From Bacteroidia bacterium (GTDB taxonomy: Bacteria > Bacteroidota > Bacteroidia > NS11-12g > UBA955), in assembly GCA_023653095.1 (NCBI GenBank), contig JAMNXP010000005.1:58048-122047 (forward strand): a DNA stretch of 64,000 nt. The letters are read 5' to 3'. The translations under genes were made by a program, and so were the position numbers. Below, piece after piece: positions 51,772-59,328 of the stretch. The notes below the pieces were generated by a model. That model was not told the DNA's origin, did no database searches, and saw only the letters and a program-made list of their open reading frames with translations. The stretch's first letter is position 1. Each line of letters opens with the position of its first letter.

Positions 51772-53280
51772 TTAATTTTTTAAGTTAATGTTTACCCAAA
51801 CTAATAGGCTGATAATAAGTATTGCAGCAGCCCAACCAGCGCCGAATGCGGCCCAAACAATCAATACTATAGCAATAAATACCAATAGTAACTGAAAGTA
51901 GAAAATTCTATCTTGTTCTTCTTTCTTTTTACGTTCTTCTTCTTTTTCTTTTCTCTTTAATTCTTCATCTTGTTTGCGTTTTTCCTCCGCAATTACAAAT
52001 GGATGCGTATTGGGCAAGTGGGCAACAAATTTGTTGATAATCACAAATATTTCTAGACTAGCACCGTTTTTTCGAATGTAATCAGCTAATTCGATGAAAT
52101 TAGTGATGTACTCACTTCTATCAGTAGATGCGATTTTTTGTAAAACAGAGTTCGTTATTTCTTTCCTCAAGAACTCATCTACTTTAAAAATATTTAATTG
52201 TTTGGTATAATCTCGGTTGGTATCAATAATGATTTCCTTTAGTCGTTTTAAAATTTCTAAAGCAAAAAGTATATCAGAATATTTTAGGTCATCTAACTCC
52301 TTGAGATTCGAATCAATACGTTCAATGGTTACCGATGTTTTTGCAATTTGTTTTGCAGATTTTAATAATTCGATCGATTTTTTAATGGATAAATCACTTT
52401 TATCTCCTTTTGAATATGAGTCTATTCCGCATTGAATAATTTCTTTGGCAACATTGTCAGAAATCATTCTGTACTGCAAGTTGTTTTGGCCTAAAAGATT
52501 ATGAATTAAGTTTAAACCTTCGCGAGATTTATTGAGTAAATCCTTGCCATATAAGTAACCATCTTTTGGACTGTTTTTGCGTTTTGATTTTGTGTCTTCA
52601 ATTAATAGTTGAATTTCATGTAATGGCCCTTCGGTAAATTTTTTATTTATGTATGTAATTACATTCTGAGAGGAGTTATTAAATAGGTTTGCAATTTGGA
52701 CGCGATCAAATCGAGGAAGTAAACCAATTAATATGTCATCTATGAATTTTTCAAGTTGTTGCTGATTTGTAAAAGTGTAGGTTTGGGCATCACCAACATT
52801 CTTTACGAAATCAATAAAATTTTCTGATTCAATTAACTTGATTTTGAATTCTAAACCTTCTTTTATTTCATCTATGGTATTACTTAATAATTTTAATGTG
52901 CCGATATTATTGAAATATGAGAAGTTTTTAGAACTAAGTTCTTTTCCAGACGTAACTTTTGTCCAAATTTCAATCGCTTTATTCTTGTCACCATTTTTCA
53001 AATAGTTCAGAGCGGTACCGTCAAAATTGTTAACCTCAATAAACCAGAATAACGAGTTATTTATTTTGTCTTGATTTATTTCGATTTTAGTTGAAGCTTG
53101 AACTACCGTTGATTCATTTAATTGAATGGGGGTTAAAAAACTAAAATTATAATGGGAGTCATAGGATCGCCCAATGCTCAAGTTTTTTATTATAAGACTT
53201 TTTCTATTTTGAATCTCCCTTTCTGAAGAATTGGCCAACAAGCCCAAGATTCTGTAAGGATTATTCTCTATTAACTCCAT
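51772..53280 (-). CDS. J-like N-terminal domain protein with C-terminal membrane helices, HPD absent
   Basis: This 502-residue protein begins ENNPYRILGLLANSSEREIQNRKSL, which resembles helix I and the turn of J-domains. The HPD tripeptide that activates Hsp70 ATPase is not present. A long helical middle follows, with repeated WxKV and coiled stretches. It then has a charged coiled coil (about 425-455, KRKQDEELKRKEKEEERKKK) and two hydrophobic segments at the end (LLLVFIAIVLIVWAAFGAGWAAAILIISLLVW). It precedes the GrpE-like gene by 5 bp. I infer a divergent Hsp70 co-factor held at the inner membrane. The J assignment is tentative. Confidence 0.6.
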   Translation of the reverse strand: MELIENNPYRILGLLANSSEREIQNRKSLIIKNLSIGRSYDSHYNFSFLTPIQLNESTVVQASTKIEINQDKINNSLFWFIEVNNFDGTALNYLKNGDKNKAIEIWTKVTSGKELSSKNFSYFNNIGTLKLLSNTIDEIKEGLEFKIKLIESENFIDFVKNVGDAQTYTFTNQQQLEKFIDDILIGLLPRFDRVQIANLFNNSSQNVITYINKKFTEGPLHEIQLLIEDTKSKRKNSPKDGYLYGKDLLNKSREGLNLIHNLLGQNNLQYRMISDNVAKEIIQCGIDSYSKGDKSDLSIKKSIELLKSAKQIAKTSVTIERIDSNLKELDDLKYSDILFALEILKRLKEIIIDTNRDYTKQLNIFKVDEFLRKEITNSVLQKIASTDRSEYITNFIELADYIRKNGASLEIFVIINKFVAHLPNTHPFVIAEEKRKQDEELKRKEKEEERKKKEEQDRIFYFQLLLVFIAIVLIVWAAFGAGWAAAILIISLLVWVNINLKN

Positions 53281-53372
53281 AGATGTGTTTCGCGTTTAAT
53301 GTTATGGTATAAGTTTAGTTTCGAGGGGACTTTCAAGATTTAAAACATGAATAATGCCTGGTTGTGAAAGTG

Positions 53373-54383
53373 TTATTTTTGACTTTGGATGGATTGATCC
53401 AACTCCTTGGTCATGTTGTTAATCGTGTGAATTCGTGTGTAGATTTGATATTCTAAAAGTTTTTCTAAATCGGTTTTTTGACCGTAAACTTTAGTGAATA
53501 CCACCAATAATTCGAGACTCAGTAAAAAGATGAAAACAAGAATATAAACAATTAGTGCGATTCTAGAATCTCTTAAAATTCCAATCATAAGTGAGAGTTC
53601 ATCTAAAAATCCTCTATTTTCTTCCAATTCTTTTTTAATGTTTTCATACAGATTTATTTTTTCGTCTTCTATTTTGCTAATCATATTATTTAAAAGCACA
53701 ATCTGCTGGCTGATTCTTTTTTTATCTTCGAATGCCGGATTGGTAATTTGAGTTCGATTGGTTTGTGTGACAGGTAATAAATTCAAATCTATATTTAGCT
53801 GTTCCTTGTCAATATCTTTTGGAATTTGTTTGCGGGTTGTCGACTCTGATATCACATTAATCAAAGGATTTTTGTTTAATTCGTCGGTTAATACTTGCTC
53901 CTTGCTTTTTTGCTCTTGCAATTGAATTTCCAGCTCGTTTTTGCGATTTTCGAGCTGCTTAGATTGGGAGGTTGTTATTTTTGTGGCTTCTTCGCCAACA
54001 ATCATGGTTTTTCTTTTATCGAGGTCATCAGAGTAAATGATTTGGTCCAAAATAAGTGAACCAATAATTGACATGACAATAGCCAGAGTGACACGGAAGC
54101 CTACGACTGCTCTATTTGAACTATTCGCCAAAATGATTTGGCGCTCAATTTGGATGACTATAAATGCAAGAATACATGCAGTGGCGATACTCGCAAATGT
54201 GCTCACATCCAAGTATCTGTGTGCAAATGAAAAGCCTACTAAAAACCAAAGAATAGAAATGATGAACAAACCTGCCAAATACTGTTTTATCTTCCCTTTG
54301 GCGGCTTCACTGCAGGTATTCAATAATTGGTAATTGAATCCGGTCAAAAAACAACCGAATTTTAAAATTCTATTTTCAATCAT
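53373..54383 (-). CDS. DUF4407 family membrane protein
   Basis: This 336-residue integral membrane protein matches the DUF4407 pattern. Three to four N-terminal helices include IKQYLAGLFIISILWFLVGFSFAHRYLD and FRVTLAIVMSIIGSLILDQIIY. A long coiled-coil/helical region (about 135-265) follows, then a final helix (IALIVYILVFIFLLSLELLVVFTK) and a short cytoplasmic tail. Function is unknown. In this cluster it could be the receptor or pore through which the periplasmic proteins signal to the chaperones. This is inference. It starts 1 bp after the unknown gene at 54385. Confidence 0.82.
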   Translation of the reverse strand: MIENRILKFGCFLTGFNYQLLNTCSEAAKGKIKQYLAGLFIISILWFLVGFSFAHRYLDVSTFASIATACILAFIVIQIERQIILANSSNRAVVGFRVTLAIVMSIIGSLILDQIIYSDDLDKRKTMIVGEEATKITTSQSKQLENRKNELEIQLQEQKSKEQVLTDELNKNPLINVISESTTRKQIPKDIDKEQLNIDLNLLPVTQTNRTQITNPAFEDKKRISQQIVLLNNMISKIEDEKINLYENIKKELEENRGFLDELSLMIGILRDSRIALIVYILVFIFLLSLELLVVFTKVYGQKTDLEKLLEYQIYTRIHTINNMTKELDQSIQSQK

Positions 54384-54384
54384 T

Positions 54385-54978
54385 TTAGTTCAAGAATTTT
54401 GAAACTGAAATTGCATTTAATCCTCTCAAAAAACCTTTATTGTAGGAGAGTAGGATACGTTTTAGTGCACCTGATCCATTAGGTATTTCTGATTTGAACT
54501 TATTTAATTGATCAACATGGGTTTTGAGTTTTACCGTATGCTGTTTTAACTCTTCCACTAGATCTATGAGGCCCGCTTTTGACCTTGTATTGATGTGGAA
54601 TTCAATCTCATTTAATTTGTCGCTATATGTTAATAATAGTTGATCTACCTTAAGTTCAAAATCTATGGTTAAAAACTCTAAGTTGTCCTTACGATAACTA
54701 TCGTCAGGATTTGCAAGGGCATCATTGAATCCATTTTCTTCCCAATTATTTTGGAGGAATAAATACAAACCTTCAATGTCAATTATTTTATCGTTGATTG
54801 AATGTGTTTGTTTTTGATTAGAATTAGCAACGGTATCAAAATTTGTAATTTTAGGAGTCTCATTAAGTTCAGATTGGTTAGATTTCTCAATGAATAAATC
54901 CTCCGGAATATCATTATTAGATTGATTTTCGGTAGGGGCAGGTACTGTGGATTTGTTTAAAAAACTGAATATTGACAT
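54385..54978 (-). CDS. Hypothetical soluble protein
   Basis: I do not recognise this 197-residue protein. The first 75 residues are polar and Asn/Gln/Ser-rich, probably disordered. The rest is predicted helical, with YLFLQNNWEENGFNDAL and a stretch of heptad-like Leu/Lys (VDQLLLTYSDKLNEIEF, then LVEELKQHTVKLKTHVDQLNKF), suggesting a coiled-coil adaptor. It lies 1 bp from both neighbours, HNH and DUF4407, so it is translated with them. Confidence 0.65.
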   Translation of the reverse strand: MSIFSFLNKSTVPAPTENQSNNDIPEDLFIEKSNQSELNETPKITNFDTVANSNQKQTHSINDKIIDIEGLYLFLQNNWEENGFNDALANPDDSYRKDNLEFLTIDFELKVDQLLLTYSDKLNEIEFHINTRSKAGLIDLVEELKQHTVKLKTHVDQLNKFKSEIPNGSGALKRILLSYNKGFLRGLNAISVSKFLN

Positions 54979-54979
54979 G

Positions 54980-55333
54980 TTATTTTTTTATTATCGGAAC
55001 TTCGTACTTAGTGTGTCCTAACCCATGGCATTTTTTGCATAAGGTTACAAGTAAAGGGTTGCTGTATTCCCAAGGTTCAACGAATCTTCCAAGTTCTGAA
55101 TTGAAATGGTATTGCCTGTGATGAACTTGCAAGTCTTCGCCGGTTCCACAATTTCTACACTTGTTATTGTCTCGCTGAAGAATTTCTTGACGTTTGTTCT
55201 TCCATTCGATTTTGAACAGCGCTTCTTTGTAGCCACCGTGTTTTAAAGGTAAACTGACTGAGTATTGTGTATTGCTTTTAACCTCATTAATGCTGTTTTT
55301 TTGGCGATTTTTAAGTATATACCTTGATTTCAT
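54980..55333 (-). CDS. HNH endonuclease, first gene of the chaperone-kinase cluster
   Basis: Starting at MKSRYILKNRQKN (55333) gives 117 residues. The ORF-track start is a TTG five codons upstream. The HNH fold has two CxxC pairs (NKCRNCG and LCKKCHGLGH) around the core LQVHHRQY and NPLLVTLC. It is small enough to be a stand-alone nuclease or a zinc-finger-like adaptor. As first gene of the operon, next to the regulator, it could be the effector of a conflict system (inference). A consensus promoter lies 30 bp upstream. Confidence 0.8.
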   Translation of the reverse strand: MKSRYILKNRQKNSINEVKSNTQYSVSLPLKHGGYKEALFKIEWKNKRQEILQRDNNKCRNCGTGEDLQVHHRQYHFNSELGRFVEPWEYSNPLLVTLCKKCHGLGHTKYEVPIIKK

Positions 55334-55362
55334 TAGGCGTAAAAGCAATTATAGTCGAGCAC

Positions 55363-55370
55363 CAAAACTA
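55363..55370 (-). promoter_or_regulatory. -7 promoter element TAnnTTTG of the chaperone-kinase operon
   Basis: The minus strand reads TAGTTTTG, an exact match 29 nt before the HNH start. It touches the palindrome at 55370-55384, which lies on its upstream side. Confidence 0.6.
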
Positions 55371-55384
55371 TCATTTGAAATGAT
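55370..55384. promoter_or_regulatory. Palindromic operator candidate
   Basis: ATCATTTGAAATGAT is a perfect 7-bp inverted repeat around a central G, placed between the divergent promoters of the HNH operon and the XRE gene. This is the expected spot for binding by the XRE dimer, which could repress the operon and itself. Confidence 0.6.
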
Positions 55385-55406
55385 TGTATCCCACAAAAAA
55401 AAATTG

Positions 55407-55414
55407 TATTTTTG
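55407..55414 (+). promoter_or_regulatory. -7 promoter element TAnnTTTG of the XRE gene
   Basis: TATTTTTG is an exact match, 36 nt before the ATG at 55451. Confidence 0.55.
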
Positions 55415-55450
55415 AAAATTTAGTGTAAATTGCTTTTTAATTAGTAGATT

Positions 55451-55831
55451 ATGGAAAAAGATATCAAATACGAACGACCTTCGACAATAAGAATCATCAG
55501 AGAAAGTAATGGGTTTTCACAAGAATATGTGGCTTCGAAACTAGAAATTACACAACAAGCATATTCCAATATTGAGAAAAATCCTGAAAATGCTTCAGTG
55601 AAGCGACTAAAGCAGATTTCATCTATTTTTTCTGTTCCGGTTACAAGTTTAATTGGTGAGTCTGAGCATTACGTTCAGCAGAATTTTCAACAGCAAGGTG
55701 GGCAAGCTGCAACAATTATTCATGTACAAGGAATGCCTGAAAATGAGAGACAACTTTACGAGCGGTTGATTGAGGAAATGAAATCGGAAATTCAATTGCT
55801 CAAGTCAATGCTAGAAGTGAAGTCGAATTAA
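55451..55831 (+). CDS. XRE-family transcriptional regulator
   Basis: This 126-residue protein has an N-terminal helix-turn-helix of the lambda Cro/XRE type (about 14-68: IRESNGFSQEYVASKLEITQQAYSNIEKNP). The C-terminal tail has a Gln-rich stretch (YVQQNFQQQGGQA) and a coiled coil (RQLYERLIEEMKSEIQLLKSML) suited to dimerisation. It is divergent from the thirteen-gene chaperone-kinase cluster, with two promoters and a palindrome between them, so it is the likely local regulator. Confidence 0.88.
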   Translation: MEKDIKYERPSTIRIIRESNGFSQEYVASKLEITQQAYSNIEKNPENASVKRLKQISSIFSVPVTSLIGESEHYVQQNFQQQGGQAATIIHVQGMPENERQLYERLIEEMKSEIQLLKSMLEVKSN

Positions 55832-55953
55832 TTTTTAAATATCAATTATTTTTACAGAGTAAGATTTCGTAAGTTCAACTTTGAAGTCGTCTTCGACATT
55901 ATCCACATCCCCCGAAAAAGAAAAGGGATAGAATAAATAGAGAACCAATAAAT

Positions 55954-56244
55954 TTATTTCTCATCCCTCTTGTAAAACGCGCTGAATAAAAGTCCTAAGC
56001 CAATAATAACATCGATGATGTTCCAGAGTTCGCGGCCAAAAGCAAGTTTGAAAAACGGTTGAAACATGAGGGCGAGAGCCCCGAAAATGAACATTTCGGT
56101 TTCGCGGCCCTCTTGGTTGGACTTGTAAGCAAGAATGCCGAAGCCAATCATGCTCGCGAACCTAACGAATTGATAATAGCCGTAAGGCATGTCTGCCAAA
56201 CATATAAACAATAGGGCTGCAAGGGCGATTTTCAGGATTTTCAT
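55954..56244 (-). CDS. Small DUF6804-like membrane protein
   Basis: Starting at MKILKIALAALLF gives 96 residues with three hydrophobic helices. The pattern MPYGYYQFVRFASMIGFGILAY, then ALALMFQPFFKLAFGRELWNIIDVIIGLGLLFSAF matches small DUF6804 proteins found widely in Bacteroidota accessory regions. Function is unknown. The ORF-track start adds 29 residues overlapping the divergent gene and was rejected. Confidence 0.75.
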   Translation of the reverse strand: MKILKIALAALLFICLADMPYGYYQFVRFASMIGFGILAYKSNQEGRETEMFIFGALALMFQPFFKLAFGRELWNIIDVIIGLGLLFSAFYKRDEK

Positions 56245-56331
56245 ATTCAGCAATTTAAATAAAAAAGTAAATTGACGTGTATTTCTTTGAAATTTAACGG
56301 TAATTTCCCCATCAGGATTTTTAACAACCAC

Positions 56332-56868
56332 ATGCTCCTAGATTCCGCTTCATCATTTACCTATACTGTCTTGCCAACGCTAAAGAAATTGGCCGCTTTT
56401 GCGATGTTTTTTCTGCTGTTTCGGAGGATTTACTACTCAAATGTTAAGCATAGGTTAAAGAATCTATTCCTACGGATCAAGAAGGGGAGTGTTCGATTGT
56501 TTAGGGTTGCTGCTGGGAGGAAAAACCATCAACAGTGGGTGTGGAACGAGCTGAAAAAGTATCATAAAAAGCAAGAATTTTATTACGGCGTGTACGAAGG
56601 CACAAATTCGGTTTTAGCGTCCCACCTGAACAGCATCGTCAGTGCGGGACGAGTGGTTGTGAATGTTCAAGAGAATAGGGTGGAGTACAACCTCGAAAAA
56701 GATCTGACATTGTTTGCCATCTATCCCTAAGAAATTGATGCATCGGTGGGTGAACACTTTGCGTGGTCTGTTCGCATCTATTGGGCATTCAATCAGTTGC
56801 ACGAATACGGCGAGGACCCGTTGGATATTATGATTGATTACAGGAGGCGGTATAAGAAGGATCGATGA
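56332..56868 (+). pseudogene. Unknown gene interrupted by an in-frame stop (copy A of a duplicated 3' end)
   Basis: From the ATG at 56332 the frame reads a possible membrane segment (LKKLAAFAMFFLLFRRIYY) and a basic region. It stops at TAA 56728-56730 within FAIYP-stop-EIDASVGEHFAW. The frame then continues to a TGA at 56868 (LDIMIDYRRRYKKDR). The second copy at 59.2 kb has GAA (Glu) where this copy has TAA, so this is a nonsense change. Without it the protein would have 178 residues. The family is not recognised. Confidence 0.7.
56715..56858 (+). repeat. 144-bp direct repeat, copy A
   Basis: The 144 bp from tgccatctatccc to gcggtataagaa recur at 59172-59315 in the same direction with no indels and about nine mismatches. 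They encode the C-terminus of an unknown protein and bracket the DUF4062/AlbA pair. Confidence 0.9.
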
Positions 56869-57139
56869 GATAGCATTCTTCGGCGATTTCCAAGATCGGA
56901 AAGGGAAGTGTAAAATTCAATGAACACCCTAAAAGGTTCTTTGGATTTATCAAAGGCGAATTTGAAAATAAGTATTTAAACATTGTACATTATAAAACGC
57001 AAGGGCTAAAGGTGATGAGTCGCCCCAGTTTCCTTCTTTTATTAATAACATGACTTAATTATTTTGAATCGATTAAGAATTGTACTAATTTAGTCCAACT
57101 TAACTGAAACCACTACACTATTCAAAGAAAGTAGATAGA

Positions 57140-57730
57140 ATGGCAAAAGCAACGCAAAAAATCAAGATAATGGTCGGCTCTACGGTATATGGCTTTGAAG
57201 ACCAGCTTTCGCAGATTGTGGCTCAGTTGCAATTGCTTGATTATGAAGTCATTAACTCTTATAGTGGAAGTGTTAAAGTAAACCCTATTTTATCTAATTT
57301 AGATAATTGTCTCAATGCAGTAAAAGAATGTGATTTGTTTTTAGGCATCATTCGGCCATATTATGGCACGGGCAATATTGGCGAAAAGAACATCACTTTC
57401 GAGGAAATAAAATTAGCCATTAAACTCAAAAAGCCTTACTGGTTTTTAGTGCATCGAGATGTTGTTTTCTCCCGGTTGCTTTTTAGTAAATTGAAACTGA
57501 AGTCTGGCGATGAAATTGTGATAGAACCTAATCGCTTTTTTGATAAACGTACCATTGAAATTTATGATTATATAATCAAGAATCATGAACGGATAACAAT
57601 GCGTAATGGAAATTGGGCGCAGGAGTTTTACCGACTTGATGAAATGATGACTTACATCAATACACAATTTTCTGATTCGGATTTTGTTCAAAATATTCTT
57701 AATGAAAAAATGGTAAAAAATGGAAAATAG
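57140..57730 (+). CDS. DUF4062 domain protein
   Basis: This 196-residue protein has a DUF4062 pattern in residues 5-115: KIMVGSTVYGFEDQLSQIVAQL, CLNAVKECDLFLGIIRPYYGTG, then ITFEEIKLAIKLKKPYWFLVH. The fold is regarded as TIR-like and is often found at the N-terminus of NTPase-type sensors, though no catalytic Glu can be claimed here. It overlaps the next gene by 11 bp, so the two are translationally coupled. Pairing with an AlbA-type ATP-binding protein is seen in other accessory regions, in my recollection. Confidence 0.82.
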   Translation: MAKATQKIKIMVGSTVYGFEDQLSQIVAQLQLLDYEVINSYSGSVKVNPILSNLDNCLNAVKECDLFLGIIRPYYGTGNIGEKNITFEEIKLAIKLKKPYWFLVHRDVVFSRLLFSKLKLKSGDEIVIEPNRFFDKRTIEIYDYIIKNHERITMRNGNWAQEFYRLDEMMTYINTQFSDSDFVQNILNEKMVKNGK

Positions 57731-59144
57731 TTTTATCATAGAAAATTTGCTGGAGCAACAGGTAGGTGATCGTTTAGAGTTTCAAGGAACTGTAAACAAA
57801 CAAGCTATTGCCAAAACAATTGCAGCTTTCATTAATGCTGAGGGTGGTGATTTACTGATTGGGGTGCATGGTAATAAGAGAATTGTTGGTGTTGAGAATG
57901 CGGAGAAAGTGCGTGTAACTATTCAGGAAATGCTGGTCGAATACATACAACCTATTGCTCCAATTTTTACACAGGTAGTTAATTACAAAAGGAAAGATTT
58001 AATTCACATTAGTGTTTGGGAAGGTGCAAAAAAGCCCTATCAGTTTAAAGGTAATATTTTTATCCGTGAAAACGATAGTACTAAATTGTCCTCTATCAGT
58101 AATTTAACTTCACTCATTAAAGACCGAAAAGAGGCCGATTTTCATTGGGAACGCAGAGCTGTTTTGGGCGCTACTCTACTGGATTTAGATACTGAAGAAA
58201 TCAATCAAACCATTGCTTTGTATAAAGAATACAAGCCCAATAATGTAATTCAAGATGTTGAGGATTTTTTAATTCAAATGGGCTTGATCCAAAACGGAAA
58301 TCTCACCAATGCTTGTATTGTTTTGTTTGGAAACAACCCAAGCCAATTTATTTCGCAATCTAAAATCAGGATCACCGTATATCCTTCCTCTATCTCAGGC
58401 GATAATTTTTTAAACGACAAAATATTTGATGGAAGCTTGTTCCAAAATATTACCGCAATACTCAATTTTATAGAAATCTCATTTGGCAAAAACATTGTTG
58501 TAGATGGTATCTTGCGCAAAGAGCAGTACAATTATCCATTATTAGCCGTTCGTGAAGGATTGCTAAACGCCATGGTTCACAGAGATTACAACTCAGTAAA
58601 CGGCTTCTTGCAGATTTCTATTTTTAGCGATAGAACCGAAATTTCCAATTATGGGGGATTGCCCCACGGAATAACTATCAAGGATTTAAAAAAGGAGCAC
58701 AACTCTATCCTCCGTAACCCAGATATCGCTCAGATATGTTTTATCAGAAAATATATAGAAATGCTGGGCAGCGGCACATTGCGTATGGTAAGTGATTGCA
58801 AAAAGAATGGATTTAGAATGCCCTTTTGGACAGATAAAAATAATATTACAACGGTAACTTTCCCCGGTCTTTCTATCAAAACCAAAGTTGCTAAAGGTGT
58901 AAATGAAGGTGTAAATGAAGGTGTAAAAAAAGTCTATTTTAAAGCCGAAAGTGAAGGTGTAAACGAAGAGCTAAACCTAATTTACTCAGTAATTGAGAAA
59001 ACGCCAGGATTAAAAGCACCGGCCATCGCAAAGGCTTTAGGTGTAAGCCTTTCAACAGCTGAAAGATATATTAGAAAATTGAAAGATGCTCAGTATATCA
59101 AATTTGTAGGCATACCCAAAACAGGTGGTTATTTTACCAATTAA
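57720..59144 (+). CDS. AlbA-type (divergent AAA-4) ATP-binding protein with winged-helix end
   Basis: This 474-residue protein has an N-terminal AlbA_2 domain (about 15-125: DRLEFQGTVNKQAIAKTIAAFINAEGGDLLIGVHGNKRIVGVE). It has the RecG-like C-terminal ATP-binding region (LLNAMVHRDYNSVNG, EISNYGGLPHGI, RNPDIAQICF, IEMLGSGTLRM) and a winged helix at the end (IEKTPGLKAPAIAKALGVSLSTAERYIRKLK). A run of GVNEGVNEGVKK...GVNEEL, coded by a 12-bp tandem repeat, links the last two. It is probably a regulator or sensor. With DUF4062 it may form a two-gene defence or stress unit (inference). Confidence 0.85.
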   Translation: MENSFIIENLLEQQVGDRLEFQGTVNKQAIAKTIAAFINAEGGDLLIGVHGNKRIVGVENAEKVRVTIQEMLVEYIQPIAPIFTQVVNYKRKDLIHISVWEGAKKPYQFKGNIFIRENDSTKLSSISNLTSLIKDRKEADFHWERRAVLGATLLDLDTEEINQTIALYKEYKPNNVIQDVEDFLIQMGLIQNGNLTNACIVLFGNNPSQFISQSKIRITVYPSSISGDNFLNDKIFDGSLFQNITAILNFIEISFGKNIVVDGILRKEQYNYPLLAVREGLLNAMVHRDYNSVNGFLQISIFSDRTEISNYGGLPHGITIKDLKKEHNSILRNPDIAQICFIRKYIEMLGSGTLRMVSDCKKNGFRMPFWTDKNNITTVTFPGLSIKTKVAKGVNEGVNEGVKKVYFKAESEGVNEELNLIYSVIEKTPGLKAPAIAKALGVSLSTAERYIRKLKDAQYIKFVGIPKTGGYFTN

Positions 59145-59322
59145 TATTTATGGGTCAAGTATTGATGAATATGCCATCTATCCCGAAGAAATCAAAGCAT
59201 CGGTGGGTGAACACTTTGCGTGGTCAGTTCGCATCTATTGGGCATTCAATCAGTTGCACGCCTTCGGCGAGGACCCGTTGGATATTATGATTGATTACAG
59301 AAGGCGGTATAAGAAAAGCTGA
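59125..59322 (+). pseudogene. 3' fragment of unknown gene (copy B of the duplicated end)
   Basis: This frame overlaps the end of the AlbA-type gene by 20 bp and reads DEYAIYPEEIKASVGEHFAW and LDIMIDYRRRYKKS. It is the intact version of the C-terminus in copy A. There is no convincing start or ribosome site, and the upstream part of the protein is absent, so this is a gene remnant. Confidence 0.65.
59172..59315 (+). repeat. 144-bp direct repeat, copy B
   Basis: This is the partner of 56715-56858, in the same orientation at a distance of 2,457 bp, about 94 percent identical by eye. It defines the right end of the DUF4062/AlbA cassette. Confidence 0.9.
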
Positions 59323-59328
59323 ATTCAA

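Noticed and set aside
56869-57139. Intergenic 270 bp searched for a gene or promoter of the DUF4062 unit
   Set aside because: No ORF with coding character and no exact TAnnTTTG box was found.
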